Source: Physcomitrium patens (taxonomy: Eukaryota > Streptophyta > Bryopsida > Funariales > Funariaceae). From it: a stretch of DNA of 64,000 bases. A program made the translations under genes and the position numbers. The notes under the pieces were generated by a model. That model was not told where the DNA came from and did no database searches. It saw nothing but the letters and a program-made list of their open reading frames with translations. Where the stretch lies: positions 14,419,903 to 14,483,902 of the forward strand of contig NC_037271.1 in assembly GCF_000002425.4 (NCBI RefSeq), written 5' to 3'. Of this stretch, positions 51,069-62,860 are shown one piece after another. Within the stretch, counting starts at the first letter, position 1; each line of letters begins with the position of its first letter.

Positions 51069-51735
51069 GAAATTAATTGTATTCCGAACCAATAAAATAC
51101 TAAGAAACACTACAATGCTTCCTCCTAGTAACAATACTCCTTCATCAACTGATAACAATAATATGCAACCTTGCACTCTCAAAAGACCGCTCAAAACTCA
51201 ATAAATTCTATCCAACAACAGGAATAATAGACTTCACTCCAACCAATTTGAATTTACAGAATTCCTATAATCATAGACTTCCTCTGTCAAAACACACACA
51301 TACAACTCTCAATAAAAAACAATCATAATCTTCCATCCATAATCAATCTTCCAATAATTTTTTATATAATTCAATTACTCAGTACTCCAATTACATAATC
51401 AATAACTCATAAATCAATCTCTGATTTATTCCACAGACTCACTTCTCAGTATTCAGAAATTATCCATTATTCTTCAACAACAAAGAAAATAAAAGAAACA
51501 AAGAGAAAGTACTAAGCTTAACTTTGGCTCATGACTATCACAGTTTGGCATTTTCTTCCTCTCTCTCATCCTCTTTATACTACCCCGAGATACCAACTCC
51601 TACACTATGGATGATAACTACTTTTCATGACTATTCATCCATTCTACTTGTTGAACCACCTTTTTAGCAGTTATCTATCCCTGTTTATATTATACACTAG
51701 ATAACTACATTCTGAAAATAACTACTTATTCTACA
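51069..51735 (-). repeat. C 5' LTR (truncated)
   Basis: It matches 16511-17167 and ends CTTATTCTACA beside the TSD CAAAT. The first 120 bases on this strand (the LTR end next to the PBS) are deleted together with the PBS. Confidence 0.85.
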
Positions 51736-51740
51736 CAAAT

Positions 51741-52718
51741 GTAATACACAAAACTAGGGAGTCAAGTCGTATAGTGGCACAAGGGGTCGTTCTAGTTATT
51801 GAATCAGAATGGATTCCAATCTGTTTCCAGGCCGAGGAAGAGAATGAAACTTTAATTTCGATGGATATTAATCAGTTGATATTTCCATAGGATTGATTGT
51901 CTGGAGGAATATTTCTTAAGATTGCTTTATTAAAGCACATTTTTCAAATACATTATATGATGAGAGCATTGGATATAGAGGGCAGTAGCAAACAAGATTT
52001 AGAAGACACCAAGAAGGTGATATCAAAGCAAAACTGAAGAATTAAAGACTAAGAACGGACTATAAAAGAAAGTGGGGAATCTAAGCTAGTATTGCAGTAA
52101 AAATTGGTTCACCAATATGAGTCTTAGACAAAAGAAAAAGAACACATCTTACAGATTGTGGAAGAACAAGAAGACGAATCGATCCAGAATCACAAGACAT
52201 GGGATTTAGAATTGAAGAAACTCAAATATCAATTGCAAGCAGAAGGAGACAAGGTAGAGTTATTGATGAAAGAAAAAGTGGCATTGAGTGACCAATTCAA
52301 ATGCGAAACGAAGAAGTTGAGGTCCAAAATTAAATTTTTATAAACAAAGGTGGTAAAATTGACAGAAGAGTTAATAGTGAGGAGTTGGTCAGAAGCATCA
52401 ATTGAAGATGTTCCAAAATAGATGAGTCAACAGCAGCATCAATTGAAACTCCGTGATGCCTAGATCTTGAAATTGGAGGCTCAAGTCCATGAATTGGGAG
52501 AGTATAATGAAGATCTCTCAAACTAATTAATGAAGGAGTCGATGGATGGATTGGAGGAGGAGGAAGATTTGAATTTAGAACCAAAATCAATGGAACCCAC
52601 ATTAGATAATGCAGAAAATGATCAATTAGATGGGTCAGTGGAAATAGTAACTTTGTAAAGTTTTCTTCAGTAGTTTTTAGATAGGTAATAATTGTGTGTT
52701 TACGAGGATGCTGCACAG
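51741..52718 (+). pseudogene. E accessory ORF, continuation and coiled coil
   Basis: It continues E after the C insertion. Readable coiled-coil parts: 52158-52343 (LELKKLKYQLQAEGDKVELL, MKEKVALSDQFKCETKKL) and, after stops, ILKLEAQVHELGEYNEDLSN at about 52465-52530, followed by an acidic tail. The last block is nearly the same as in A (10045-10110). It ends just before the E polypurine tract. Confidence 0.6.
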
Positions 52719-52733
52719 ACAAGAGTAAAGCTA

Positions 52734-52941
52734 TATAGAATAGATATTAGTTTGTTTCTATAAGATATTGATAAAATAGACTAATAGTCAATAAAATAGT
52801 CAATTTAGGACAACAGATAGTTAACTTAGTTATTAAAAGTGGTTAATTACAAGATAAGGGTTAGAATCTAGAAATAGGGAGTAAGTATATAAGAGTTGTA
52901 GAAGTTAGTCTGAGGGTCAGACTGAGATAGTCATGAGCCGA
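52734..52941 (+). repeat. E 3' LTR start, interrupted
   Basis: TATAGAATAGATATTAG..., preceded by a weak purine tract (ACAAGAGTAAAGCTA). It matches E 2286-2500 and stops at 52941, where a J LTR begins. Confidence 0.7.
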
Positions 52942-54279
52942 TGTTATATGGCATGATTTGCTATTTGGAAATACACTAGATATCTAGCTGTAGAGAGTGT
53001 AGCTTAAAGCATTATATTAATCTTATCTTAGCTTCCAAAAATCCTTTATTTTGCATAAAATTCAAAATATAACAAAATCCCTTCAAAACATATTTTTTCC
53101 GCAAAGGATTTTTTTGTTGCAAAATTTAGAAATTCATATCACGTGATCTAACTATTTAGTTTGTCTAAAATTTATAAGATAGGTAGAATTCACTCTTAAA
53201 TTTTATTAAAAAAAAAAACCAACTACAAATTCACTCTCGAACTTCTAAAATCTAAGAAATCCTAGTAGATGCTCTAATTCCTAGTTTATAAGCATCAGAG
53301 CACTATTTTCTTAATATCTCAAGAATCCAAAATTCAAATGTCTTTAAACTGATGTACAAAGTTTATTAACATGAAATTACACATTGCCTAAAATTTTGAG
53401 CCAAATCCTTATCAAATTGCTCAAGATATAGCTCAAGATACAACCACTAGTAAATTGGATCACTTACTACCCTTGGATTGCATGCATTGACTTCAAAATC
53501 CAATAACTCCTTCACTTGAACTTAGAATCTAGTAAGCAGTATGTAAAAAGTGTAGCTGCAACAGTACTCTCTAGTTGAGGTCACCGATCCTCAATTGCTG
53601 TCTGTATGCATGTGTTATGACAAAAAGAGTGACAATAGCTCCCAAATCAACACCTTAACTTTGAGCGCCAATATCTCCTTCAGATAAACTCCAAACCATA
53701 CAAAACTTGTACCAAAACCATAGCCAAAAATCTAAACTTGCTGATCTTAACCTTTAAAGCTCAAATGGCCCCAAGAAACTAACCGTAATCCCTAATATGG
53801 CCTCGGGCAGCCTCCTCAAAGTCCATTGGTCATGATTTTTGACCAATAGGAATGGAGATTTTTATCATTCATCTCCATTCATCTATATTGATGCCCAAAT
53901 TACTCCCTTTGCTACCAAAATCCTTCTTCAATCCTTTTTCTTATAAGATTTATATAATTTATGCTCTAAACACCAAATAAAAGAATCAAAAAAAGTTTTT
54001 AAAGATCACCAATGTCTAACAAAGGTGACTCTAAATATTTAGAAGTTACTATCAATCAAAACCAATCTTAAAAGCCACTATCAAAAGGAAATTAAAGTTA
54101 TACAAATTCTATAGTAATCTTTTTAAACAACCTCTTCTAAAAGTAATAATCAAATTATATTCTACGATCAACTAAAATCTACTAACATGGCTCTTACCAT
54201 GTTACTTAGTAAATTATATATTAAGTATATAATTACATTATTTTCATATAATAGCCAAATTACAATACGATATCCACCC
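52942..54279 (-). repeat. J 3' LTR (family D)
   Basis: Plus-strand ends TGTTATATGGCATGATTTGC and TTACAATACGATA. It contains the reverse complement of the D1/D2 core (for example the AGGCTGCCCG...CATTGGTC block at about 53805-53860). It is adjacent to the J purine tract (AGAAGGGGGTGGA, minus, 54280-54292). Confidence 0.75.
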
Positions 54280-54338
54280 CCTTCTAAACTTATGCATCCT
54301 CCGGTATGAACCAAAAAGAACCAAAGTTGTGGTCGACA

Positions 54339-55257
54339 TCATATTACCTCCTCAATAATAACTTCTTTAAAATCCAATTCTTCTTCTTCATACCTAGATA
54401 GATCAAATTCTTCTTCAACATCTTTGAGGACTAATTTTTCATCCTGTTGTTTGAAAAGTTTTATACGTTTTCTTGCAATTAGAATTTTAAATCTTGTTCC
54501 ATGTAATTCTCTTAATGCATATGTAGTATTATCCAAAACATATACAACTACATAAGGTCCAAACCAACGCTTAGAGAACTTTTTAAGAGCATTATGTTGG
54601 TTATCCAAGCTGTTGTCATATATTAAAATCTAATCACCTTCATGAATATCTTTTGGCCTCAACTTATGTCGCTTATCAAATCTATCTTTATTCTTCAAGT
54701 GTGACTCCCTCAGTCTTATTATTACTTTTTTTACATCTTCAGGTCTTCTTTCTAGTTGATGAATTTTAAATACATGAAGTTCTTCTTTAGATATATTGTC
54801 TTGCCAAGGCAAGATACTCTAAGTAGGTATTTGCTCTTCAATTGGCATAATGGGCTTCTATCCTTGCATTAACTCTATTGACATATATCCTATCATTGAA
54901 CTATGAGTTGTACGATTAGCTTAAAGAAAAAATGGTAATAATCTTGGCCATTTTCTGGCTCTTTCTTTGCAAGCTTTAATAATGGCCTCTATAATAGGAA
55001 GATAACGTCACTCACTCTTAGCATTACCTTCCCGATTATAAGATGTAGTAAGTGCTAGCTTGACTCCACATCTCTTAAAGAACTATCTAACCTGATGTGC
55101 ATCTAATTCTCTATGATCAGTAATAAATTTTTTGAATACATCCATATCTACAAATCACATCTTCTAGTAAAAATCTACAAACTCCTTCAGTGGATTTTGT
55201 TTGTAGAGCTCTTTCTTCTACTTGGTTAGATAAATCTTTTCATGCCAGAGCCATGTA
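54339..55257 (-). pseudogene. J integrase core and C-terminus
   Basis: C-terminal frames 54339-54608 (DNQHNALKKFSKRWFGPYVV, GTRFKILIARKRIKLF) and 54630-54812 (EELHVFKIHQLERRPEDVKK, KHKLRPKDIHEGD) match F. The core upstream (54900-55257) is degenerate, with the ADRGE-like second Asp region near 55110-55140 decayed. Confidence 0.75.
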
Positions 55258-55890
55258 CTACATTTGCCATATCTCCGTAGGTATAATAACTAGGTCCACA
55301 ACCCATTTATAATGTATTATAAGTGGATATGTAGGATGCAATCCATCTCTATGTCGAATCTTCGAGTATATCTGACAGGTTTGGCATGATTCTACAAACT
55401 TCACCACATCTCTATACATGTTACGCCACCAATATTTTTCTTTGAGCTTGTTAAAGGCGGCATAAATACCTCTATGGCCAACCCACGAACTATCATGGAA
55501 TTTATGGATTAATTGTTCTTGCATCTCTTTCTTGCAAACTACTCTTTGTGGCATTCTATTATCCCGTTTGCATCGCTTCGATAGGTAACTACCTTGTAAC
55601 AAGTAGTTGTAAGTCTTCCGTCTAATTTATTTGAAATAAATATCATTCCATCCTGATTGTCTTGATAATGTGCTTAAATAGCGTCTAATATCAATCCATT
55701 CTTCTTCATATAATTCTTCTATAAATGATCTTGGATATTCATCTTCTCCTTATTGTATCCTAGAATAAAAGGTAGTACCTATACATTCAGTATCTTCAAT
55801 CAAATCTTCTTTTTGTTCATATCTAGCTCGGGATAGTATACCTGCTACAAGATTATCCTTGCCTGTTATATGCCTAAATTCAAGATTCAA
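55258..55890 (-). pseudogene. J integrase zinc domain and RNase H end
   Basis: The open frame 55258-55602 reads HKFHDSSWVGHRGIYAAFNK, EKYWWRNMYRDVVKFVESCQ, TCQIYSKIRHRDGLHPTYPL (HHCC zinc site), then WVVDLVIIPTE (first Asp). Upstream the RNase H end (HITGKDNLVAGILSRARYE) is readable near 55800-55880. Confidence 0.78.
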
Positions 55891-56295
55891 TATTTTTTGC
55901 AAAGTAAAGGATTTTTTAGAAGCTAAGACTTGATAAGTATGTTAAAAATAGTTTATAAGCATGATTTTTGATTTGGTCCTTCACAACAATTTTTACAATA
56001 ATGGATTCAATTCCAATGGCTTGTACTATGTTATTGTCTTCCAATCAAACTTTGGTTGTAAGAATTTCTTCATATTTATGAAATGAATACTTGTATAGTA
56101 TCATGTATTCAATAGCATCCAAATCTAAAATCTATTTAAATATAGCAAATATGGAAGCTCTTAATTTCTATAAAAATAGTTATTTCCATCAAAGTTATCA
56201 CAAGCAATGTTTGCATTCTTTTTATTTTTTTCTTAGCCTTGTAGCAATTCCTAAAAAAGGGACCTAATTTTTTACAAATATAGGAATTTCTCATA
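55891..56295. other. AT-rich stretch without recognisable gene
   Basis: A short LTR-like piece at 55891-55945 is followed by AT-rich sequence. I see no coding motif here. Confidence 0.5.
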
Positions 56296-56362
56296 TTATT
56301 TTCTGAATTTCAAAATATTTGTCTTTGCCTTGTCTTGAAAAAAGAACCAAATTGTTGTTTTG

Positions 56363-56365
<3 letters not shown>

Positions 56366-56397
<32 letters not shown>
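56366..56397. repeat. homopolymer of 32 T
   Basis: An uninterrupted T run on the plus strand at the end of the copia gag remnant. It could be a decayed polyA tail or microsatellite growth, and is liable to assembly error. Confidence 0.85.
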
Positions 56398-56399
56398 CC

Positions 56400-56988
56400 T
56401 TTTGATCACTTTATAGATACGCCTTAACTTGACATAATTTATGGTAAGCTCTTTCATATTGATAGACTCCAATGTCATAATGAGGTAGTTATAGTACTAT
56501 AAAAGGCTTATTAGCAATGTCAATATAATGTCCATACCATCAATTGGCTTGTCAACAACTATTAGATGATTTGCAAGTGCTTTTATCTTATTGACATGAA
56601 ACATGAAGCCATGTCTTTCTTCCAACTTTATTGTTAAGAACTTCTTACTTATTGATAGAATGTTCGCAAGGTTTCTACTCTCATAGATGTTGTAAAAAGT
56701 CTTCTATGATTCTACTAGTTCATTGTAAGCAATTATATGTGAAAAATTAGCATCATCCAATTTTGATGCAATTATTCCAAAAGCCTTCTTTTCACAAAAT
56801 TTTTACTTCTTTTTCACCTTAACATCAGTATTTTTACTTGAAGGCTTTCTACTTTCATTCACAATTTTCAAAAGATCCAATGAAGCTAATAAAAGCTCCA
56901 TTTTTTTCTTCCAATAGTAGAAGTTGTCACTCTTGAATTTTTCAATCACTTTCAAATCCTCATCATTACTTAAAGCCATATCTAAATA
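56400..56988 (-). pseudogene. Ty1/copia gag remnant
   Basis: From ATG near 56985 the minus strand reads MALSNDEDLKVIEKFKSDNF, YYWKKKMELLLASLDLLKIV, KAFGIIASKLDDANFSHI, NLANILSISKKFLTIKLEER and KIKALANHLIVVDKPIDGMD. This is the UBN2-type Gag of plant Ty1/copia. Three stops interrupt it and it has no zinc knuckle. It is unrelated to the gypsy elements around it. Confidence 0.72.
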
Positions 56989-56999
56989 ATAGGTGTATA

Positions 57000-58480
57000 A
57001 AAGAAAATCAAGAAAAAAGAAAAAAAAACTCTCAAAATCAACAAGAAAGTGTTGCTACTTTAGAAACATAAAATACCATCTTTGTGAGTGAATTGGTAAT
57101 ATCACTCTTGAATCACTCTCAACTTCACTTATAAGACTTCTTAAAAATCTTATATTCTATCTAAATCTCATGTATAAACTTTATCAATCATCAATTATCC
57201 TTTTTCTCTCATAAAATACTTCTAAAGTTACATAAACACTTAACGTTAGCAACAATCAAAAGATCTACTATTCACAATAAATAAGTCTTCAAAGAACTTA
57301 AAAACTTACGATTAAAGGTGAGTGAACTCATGACATATTAAAAAATAAGTACTATTAGTCACAATACTTAGCATCAATAAGGTTCTATATAAAGAAAGTA
57401 TGAAGTAAAATATCTCTCACTTCCAACATCTAATATTTATAGGTGGTGGTTGCTACCTTATAAGATAACTTCCACTCTTTGATTTTTATATACATGGTTA
57501 TAAGATCCTTTAGCATCTAACTTTTCTTGAGGGTATACTATGTTCTTAGAATCGTTTGGTATCTTATTAACCACAAAGGTATCTTATGGAAAATCCTTAT
57601 TACTCTTACTTAGTCTTTGAATATTTCTTAGTTCATATTTTATCTACTTGACTTTGACTCTTCGTCTTTGACCTCATCCTATATCCATAGGATGCTCTTT
57701 TTAACCACTAAGAGTCAATCTTTTGACCATTAGCAACTTCTCTAAAGTAATATCTTATACGAGGTATTTTATTCTACTTTCACTATCATTAACTTATTTT
57801 AATACATCCAATATTATACAAAGACTATCCATTTTTATTGAATCTATTTTAATTATATGTCTTTAGCAAAAATTCTATATATCTTTAAGATCATTTGTTT
57901 ATTCATCTACTTTCTTAACTTTCTTATATATCAAAAGCCAATTATTTAATTAATAGCAACTTACCTAAAGTAATATCTTGTATAATATTTTTTTATTATA
58001 TTTAATATTTTTTATTTTCTTTAATATTCTTACTTAGCTATTAAAGATTAAGCACTATGATATTACAATACTTAGCATGAACAAAGATGTACTTAAAGAG
58101 AATATGAAATAAGATTTCTTTCACTTCTAACACTCAATATTTATAGGTGGTGGTTGCTACCTTAAAAAAAAATATTCCACTCTTTGACTTTTATACACAT
58201 GATTCTATGATTCTTTAGCATCTTATTAACTACAAAAATATTCTATGCCAAATATTAATTACTATTACTTAATCTTTGGATATTACATAGTTCATACTTT
58301 ATCCTCTTGACTTTGAATCTTGGTCCTTAACTCCTTCCTATATCTATAAGATATCCTTTTTAACTACCAAGACTCAATCATTTGACCATTATCAACTTAT
58401 ACAAGGTAATATCTTTTATAAAGTAACTTTTTTTACTTTTATTTTTACTTATTTACTTTAACACTTCTACATTACTATAA
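57000..58480. repeat. AT-rich direct repeats, probable copia LTR copies
   Basis: Two related blocks (about 57350-57790 and 58065-58460) share TATTTATAGGTGGTGGTTGCTACC (shared core shorter than this quoted string in exact form: TTTATAGGTGGTGGTTGC) and further motifs such as TTTGACCATTA and CCTATATC(C/T)ATA. They lie between a copia RNase H end (58500-58860) and a copia gag (56400-56988) on the same strand, where tandem LTRs would be expected. The exact ends are not resolved. Confidence 0.45.
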
Positions 58481-58489
58481 GTCAAGGCT

Positions 58490-58860
58490 TCTTATTGTAA
58501 TGCCTTTATCAACATGTGATATCTATCTTTTATTAATGCCTTTATCAACAAATCAACAAGCATATCTTCAATTGTACAATACTTCATATTAATCACTTCT
58601 ATTTTAATCTTCTTTTTTATAAAAAGATCTTAAATGTTAATATACTTGGTTCTTAAATAATGCTTTGGATTTGTTATAAATGCAAGACATCCTTATTTGA
58701 CACATTTCAATAAGGTTTTACAAGCTTCGTCAAATTTAATTCCAATAGCTCTACCAATTTTCAATATAGAGAAAACCAATTTACATGCATTGGTGTCTAG
58801 GATTGGAAAGAAGAAATGGACATTGAGAATTATCACTAATACAGAATCATAAAATATTCT
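58490..58860 (-). pseudogene. Ty1/copia RNase H end
   Basis: The minus strand reads GCLAFITNPKHYLRTKYINI, IKKKIKIEVINMKYCTIEDM and LVDLLIKALIKDRYHMLIKA, matching the C-terminal end of copia RNase H (RTKHIDI.YHFIRE...DQVADILTK). It is broken by a stop and by indels. Confidence 0.65.
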
Positions 58861-59280
58861 AAAAGATTTAGACAGCATACAGTCCATGATCTCTATGAAG
58901 CAACTATTGGCGGTAGTACCTAAGTGTCGAACTATCTTGAATTCCTCATTAATTCGTCGTAGATCTCAAAATAAAGAAATCTGACAAGTAAGTTTGAATT
59001 CCGATCCGGGTGCACCTACGATTGATGTTTCAATTGATGGAATATTATTATTTGGAGTGCAAGTAGATAGAGGATCTAGTGTAAATCTTATGAATGTTAC
59101 TACAATGAAGGAGCTCAATTATGAAAGATTCTGGAATTGAGTAAAACATCAATCCAAGGACTCCTAAAATTCCACGATGTCAACCAATTAATTAAGGTAC
59201 AAAGGAGGTTGTCCAAATCATTCAGATTTATGATGGTATAAAATACAAGGAGAGAGAAATTTAGGTGGATTACTTTTTAA
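58861..59280 (+). pseudogene. H protease remnant and linker
   Basis: Degenerate frame with SDPGAPTIDVSIDGILLFGV and VQVDRGSSVNLMN (active-site Gly mutated to Arg, as in A). A deletion joins it to the pre-RT linker near 59130-59280. Confidence 0.6.
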
Positions 59281-60050
59281 TGCATAAAACTGCTTTTGCA
59301 TAATCGTATACGGATTTGAAAAGAATTCGAGTTAAAGTTTGTGAGCATCAAATTATATTGGAGGAGAACTCTACACCAGTACATCAAAGACAACATCGAC
59401 TTAATTCAAAATACTCACTTATGGTAAAAGAAGAACTAAATAAACTCTTGGAGGTTGGATTTATCTATCTGGTTCCTTTCAATGAATGGGTTTCACCGAT
59501 TGTTATGGTACCGAAAAATAATGGAAAAATTTGCATCTGTCAAGATTTTTGAAAATTAAATGCGGCTACTAAGAAGGATTATTTTTCTTTACCATTCATG
59601 GATAGTATATTGGATGCCATTTCTAGACATGAATTTTATTCATTTCTTGATAGATTCTTTGGTTATAATAAAGTTAAAATTGTAAAAGAAGACCAGTTAA
59701 AAATTACTTTTACTATGGATTAGGGGACCTTTGCCTATAAAGTTATGCCATTTGAGCTTTGTAATGCACCAACTACATTTCAAAGGGTAATGACATAAGC
59801 ATTCTAAGATTATTTATGAATTTTAATGGAAATATTTCTAAATGATTTTTGTGCATTTAATATGAGACCCAAGCATTTAGAATGTCTAGGTCAATATTTG
59901 AATCAATGTATCAAATATAAAATTTCTTTAAATTCAAAAAAATATCAATTTGGTCTATCTTCTAGTAAACTGTTGGATCATATAGTTTCAAAGGGAGGCA
60001 TTATTGTAGATCCAGATAAAATAAGATTATAGTAGAATTAAAGCAATCAG
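59281..60050 (+). pseudogene. H reverse transcriptase
   Basis: 59316-59552: NSKYSLMVKEELNKLLEVGF, SPIVMVPKNNGKICICQDF. After a stop: FFGYNKVKIVKEDQLKITFT, VMPFELCNAPTTFQRVMT. The catalytic box is MEIFLNDFCAFN (59826): the first Asp of LDD is Asn. The connection follows (LDHIVSKGGIIVDPDKI). Confidence 0.75.
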
Positions 60051-60640
60051 ATACTGTTACTAGTATTCGAGCATTTATCGGCTATGTCAGTTATTGTTGG
60101 TGATTTATCTATCTATTTGCAGTTATATGCCTTTCCTTGACAAATCTCTTAAAAAAACCACCAATTGATAGGACTAGTCCATTTTGAACAAAGGAATGTA
60201 TAATTGTATTCCAAACATTGAAACAAAAATTGATTTTAGCACCAATATTGGTGGCACCTTGTTAGACAAAACCATTCCAAGTTTATGTGGATGCATCTAA
60301 TATTGCGATTGGTTTTGTACTAAGCCAAAAAGATGATCGGGATTTAAATCACCCTATTTATTATGTAAGTTGTCAATTGATAGCAGCTACAGAAATTATA
60401 CAATAACCAAAAGAGAAGCATTGGAGATCATTTATTCCATACAAAAATTTCGACATTATCTTCATGGTTATAAATTTGTTTTCCAAGTCAACCATGATGC
60501 TTTAAAATATATGATTAATAAGCCTCAATTGAGTGATCGTATTGCATGATGGGATCTACTCTTATAAGAATTTGACTTTACTATTCAGGTAAGACCAGAA
60601 AAATCACATTCTAATACGGACCATTTATCTCGATTATCCA
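60051..60640 (+). pseudogene. H RNase H
   Basis: Broken frames with FQVYVDASNIAIGFVLSQKD, a TKREALEIIYSIQKFRHYLH block and HDALKYMINKPQLSDRIA, collinear with E 13560-13860. Confidence 0.72.
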
Positions 60641-61260
60641 ATATATTGGGAAATGAACCCATTAACGAAGTACTATCCAATGCAGAATTATTTGTGATAG
60701 ATATAATTACTCCGGAGTATAGTGAAATAGTTCAATACTTGACATTTCAAAACTTCCTACCTAATTTAATGAAAAACTTAAATGACGCTTAATATTAAAA
60801 TGTGCACCTTATACAATGATTGGTGAAGCTTTATGTAAACAAGGCTAGGATGGAGTTTTGCGATGCTGTATTTATCAGACTGAAGTGCATATTATATTGG
60901 AAGGTTGCCACTTGGATAGTTGTGGTGGATATTTTGCAAGAGTTAGCATAGCTCGTAAAGCTTTACAGGCTGGTTATTGGTGGCCAATACTTATTACAAA
61001 TGCCTACCAATTCGTCTATTATTGTGACCCATGTCAGAGAACGGTCGACCTACTAGAACTCCAGCAATGCCATCTTATGCCAAATGATTTGATACTTCTT
61101 TATGATAGTCGATTTAAAACATTTTCAGGAAAATTTCAAATTCGATGGCATGGACCATATTGAGTTATTGACGGATTTCCAAATGGTTCAATATAATTGG
61201 AAGATTTATGGATATTAAATTTATGACATGGATTAATGGTAATCGGCTTAAAATTTACTA
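60641..61260 (+). pseudogene. H integrase, core deleted
   Basis: Zinc-domain part: EGCHLDSCGGYFARVSIARK, AGYWWPILITNAYQFVYYCD, PCQRTVDLLELQQCHLMPND. The catalytic core is missing: after the CxxC the sequence jumps to the C-terminal part (PNDLILLYDSRFKTFSGKFQ, IRWHGPY, near 61080-61160). Confidence 0.72.
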
Positions 61261-61306
61261 TCCATAAACCCGAGATGGATTTTTTGTTACAAAAGCGGAA
61301 GTCGAC

Positions 61307-61800
61307 TCAATTGATTGGACCATAGTAAGAAGTAAGAGGGGGGCTCTTGACAAGCATCGTGTTTTCTATTGTGGTTAAAGAATAGATGGCGAATATGGTA
61401 TCTGAGAAAGCAAGGATGGAGACCAATTGGAAGGAACGACAAGAGTGGCTGCAGATAGTGGTTGCAATATTACAGACTAAACTAGCCACATTAGCAAAGG
61501 AGGCCAATAATTTAGTGTAGATCAATATGCCAGTTTCAGTGACAACACCTATAGAGATACTATTGAAATCGACAGAAGAATGGCATAAGATGTTGGAGGA
61601 ATGTAATAACCGAATTGCTCGACTTGAGTCTCAGGGATGGAAATTGGGTTTGTTGAATGAAGATCTGATGGCATATTTGGATGGAGAACCATTGAATACA
61701 AGGATAGATGACGAAGATGTAAAGAAGAGGTCACCAATTCAAAGGGTAGTAAGCCAATGTCATTGACTGAAGAAGCCAACGCTGCTATATCTTTATAAGT
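61307..61800 (+). pseudogene. H accessory coiled-coil ORF
   Basis: A frame with one stop (61518): KARMETNWKERQEWLQIVVA, ILQTKLATLAKEANNLV, then INMPVSVTTPIEILLKSTEE, WHKMLEECNNRIARLESQGW, KLGLLNEDLMAYLDGEPLNT. Position and the LNEDL block correspond to the coiled coil of A, C and E. It lies between integrase and the polypurine tract. Confidence 0.6.
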
Positions 61801-62059
61801 TGAGGCTAAATAATATTTGCAAAGATGTTGCACAATTAGGAGTGGGACTATATAGAATAGGCTTTTTTTATAATTAGTCTACTACTAGCTAACTAAAAAA
61901 ATATAGTCTTTATATTTTTTTCTTACTAAATGCTATCCTAGATTGCAGGTCTGCTACTAACAATCTATTTTCTATTTTTTTCTAAAATTCTAATATTAAT
62001 TCATTAACTTTATATTTTAAATACAATAATTATATTTTTTATATTAAATATCAAAGTGA

Positions 62060-62611
62060 GTTAATTCAATGGCTCACAACGATTCAATATACAAGAATAT
62101 AAGCCTATTGGAACACCCTTAGAGGCCAATTTGAAGTTAATGAAGCTCAAAAATGAAGATTTTATTAAAGTTGAGGGTCAAATGTAAGGTGTTCCACATA
62201 AAGCACCAATAGGTTCACTTTATATATGCAATGGTTGGCATAAGAGTGGATCTTGTATATATAGTCAATGTTGTTAACCAATACATAGCAAAGGCTAAAT
62301 CAATCCATTAGATAACCATCAAAAAGACTATAAGATATTGAAAAGATATTTTTTATTTCAAATTGCGTCTTAGAGGTGATAACATTACTTTATGTAGTTA
62401 TAGTGATACAGATTGGACTAGAAATATAAATAATAAAAGATCATTAATAGAATATATATTTTTTGTTGGAACGGGAGCTATTTTATGGAATTATAAGAGA
62501 CAACAAATAATTGCAAGATCAATAATGGAGGTGGAGTACATGGTAGCAAGCTATGGTATAATAGAGGCAATATGGCTAAAACAACTTTTGATGAATATTA
62601 GAGTATTGTAA
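62060..62611 (+). pseudogene. Ty1/copia RT end and RNase H remnant
   Basis: Upstream bases encode KPIGTPLEANLKLMKLKNED and APIGSLYICNGWH, the end of copia RT. The open frame 62363-62611 reads LRGDNITLCSYSDTDWTRNI, NNKRSLIEYIFFVGTGAILW, KRQQIIARSIMEVEYMVASY, IEAIWLKQLLMNI, the copia RNase H (SDADWAG...EAEYMA). It is truncated on both sides. Confidence 0.75.
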
Positions 62612-62860
62612 GAATATAAATTTCATTCTTCTATCCAAATTATAAGATAGCATCAATTAAGAGTTGCTTGTAATGGATAGTGTGAAGTAGAAGATGCAAT
62701 GAACAAGAACAAAAGAAGAAACAACATTAACAAGATTATTTAGTTGACAATCTTTCTGTCAAGGCAATACAAAGGAAAGGAATTTCAAATTCAATTGATA
62801 AAATTGCTTCTATACTATAAACTAAGGAAAACAATATTCATTGAATTTTCACTTTAAAGG
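62612..62860. other. short unassigned stretch
   Basis: It continues the copia homology weakly to about 62700. I see nothing else. Confidence 0.4.

Larger units (their letters stand above)
16389..51735 (-). mobile_element. C: Athila/Tat-like element, 35 kb with nested insertions
   Basis: The outer LTRs are 16389-17167 (3') and 51069-51735 (5', truncated). The TSD is the perfect CAAAT (16384-16388 and 51736-51740). Minus-strand order from the right: gag, zinc knuckle, protease, [D2], RT, RNase H, integrase [B inserted; D' inserted with a deletion], helical accessory ORF, [D1], coiled-coil ORF, purine tract, 3' LTR. A deletion removed the end of the 5' LTR, the PBS and the start of gag. It is inserted in the accessory ORF of E. 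Confidence 0.9.
2286..52941 (+). mobile_element. E: Athila/Tat-like Ty3/gypsy element, split by A and C
   Basis: Pieces in order: 5' LTR 2286-2634, PBS 2638, gag start 2745-2963, [A inserted], gag 11081-12480, RT/RNase H 12790-13875, integrase 13876-15260, accessory ORF 15300-16388, [C inserted], coiled-coil region 51741-52718, purine tract, 3' LTR start 52734-52941, where a J LTR begins. The order is collinear with C and H. E lacks the second zinc knuckle, the protease and the RT start (deletion near 12820). Its own length without insertions is about 7 kb. Confidence 0.75.
52942..55890 (-). mobile_element. J: truncated family-F-like element with a D-type LTR
   Basis: A 3' LTR (52942-54279), purine tract and integrase/RNase H part (54339-55890) on the minus strand, collinear with F3 26885-28520. 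It is truncated inside RNase H at about 55890, where a short piece resembling the LTR end (GCAAAGTAAAGGATTTTTTA) begins. It shows that the D solo LTRs belong to a lineage related to F. Confidence 0.7.
58861..61860 (+). mobile_element. H: truncated Athila/Tat-like element
   Basis: It is collinear with C and E: protease end, RT, RNase H, integrase, coiled-coil ORF, purine tract (GGAGTGGGACTA, 61839-61850) and ten or so bases of the 3' LTR (TATAGAATAG, 61851). The 5' part with gag and 5' LTR is absent. Confidence 0.75.

Noticed and set aside
58693..58887. 64-codon minus frame as a possible host gene
   Set aside because: Its position and downstream sequence match the copia RNase H end; no sign of a separate gene.
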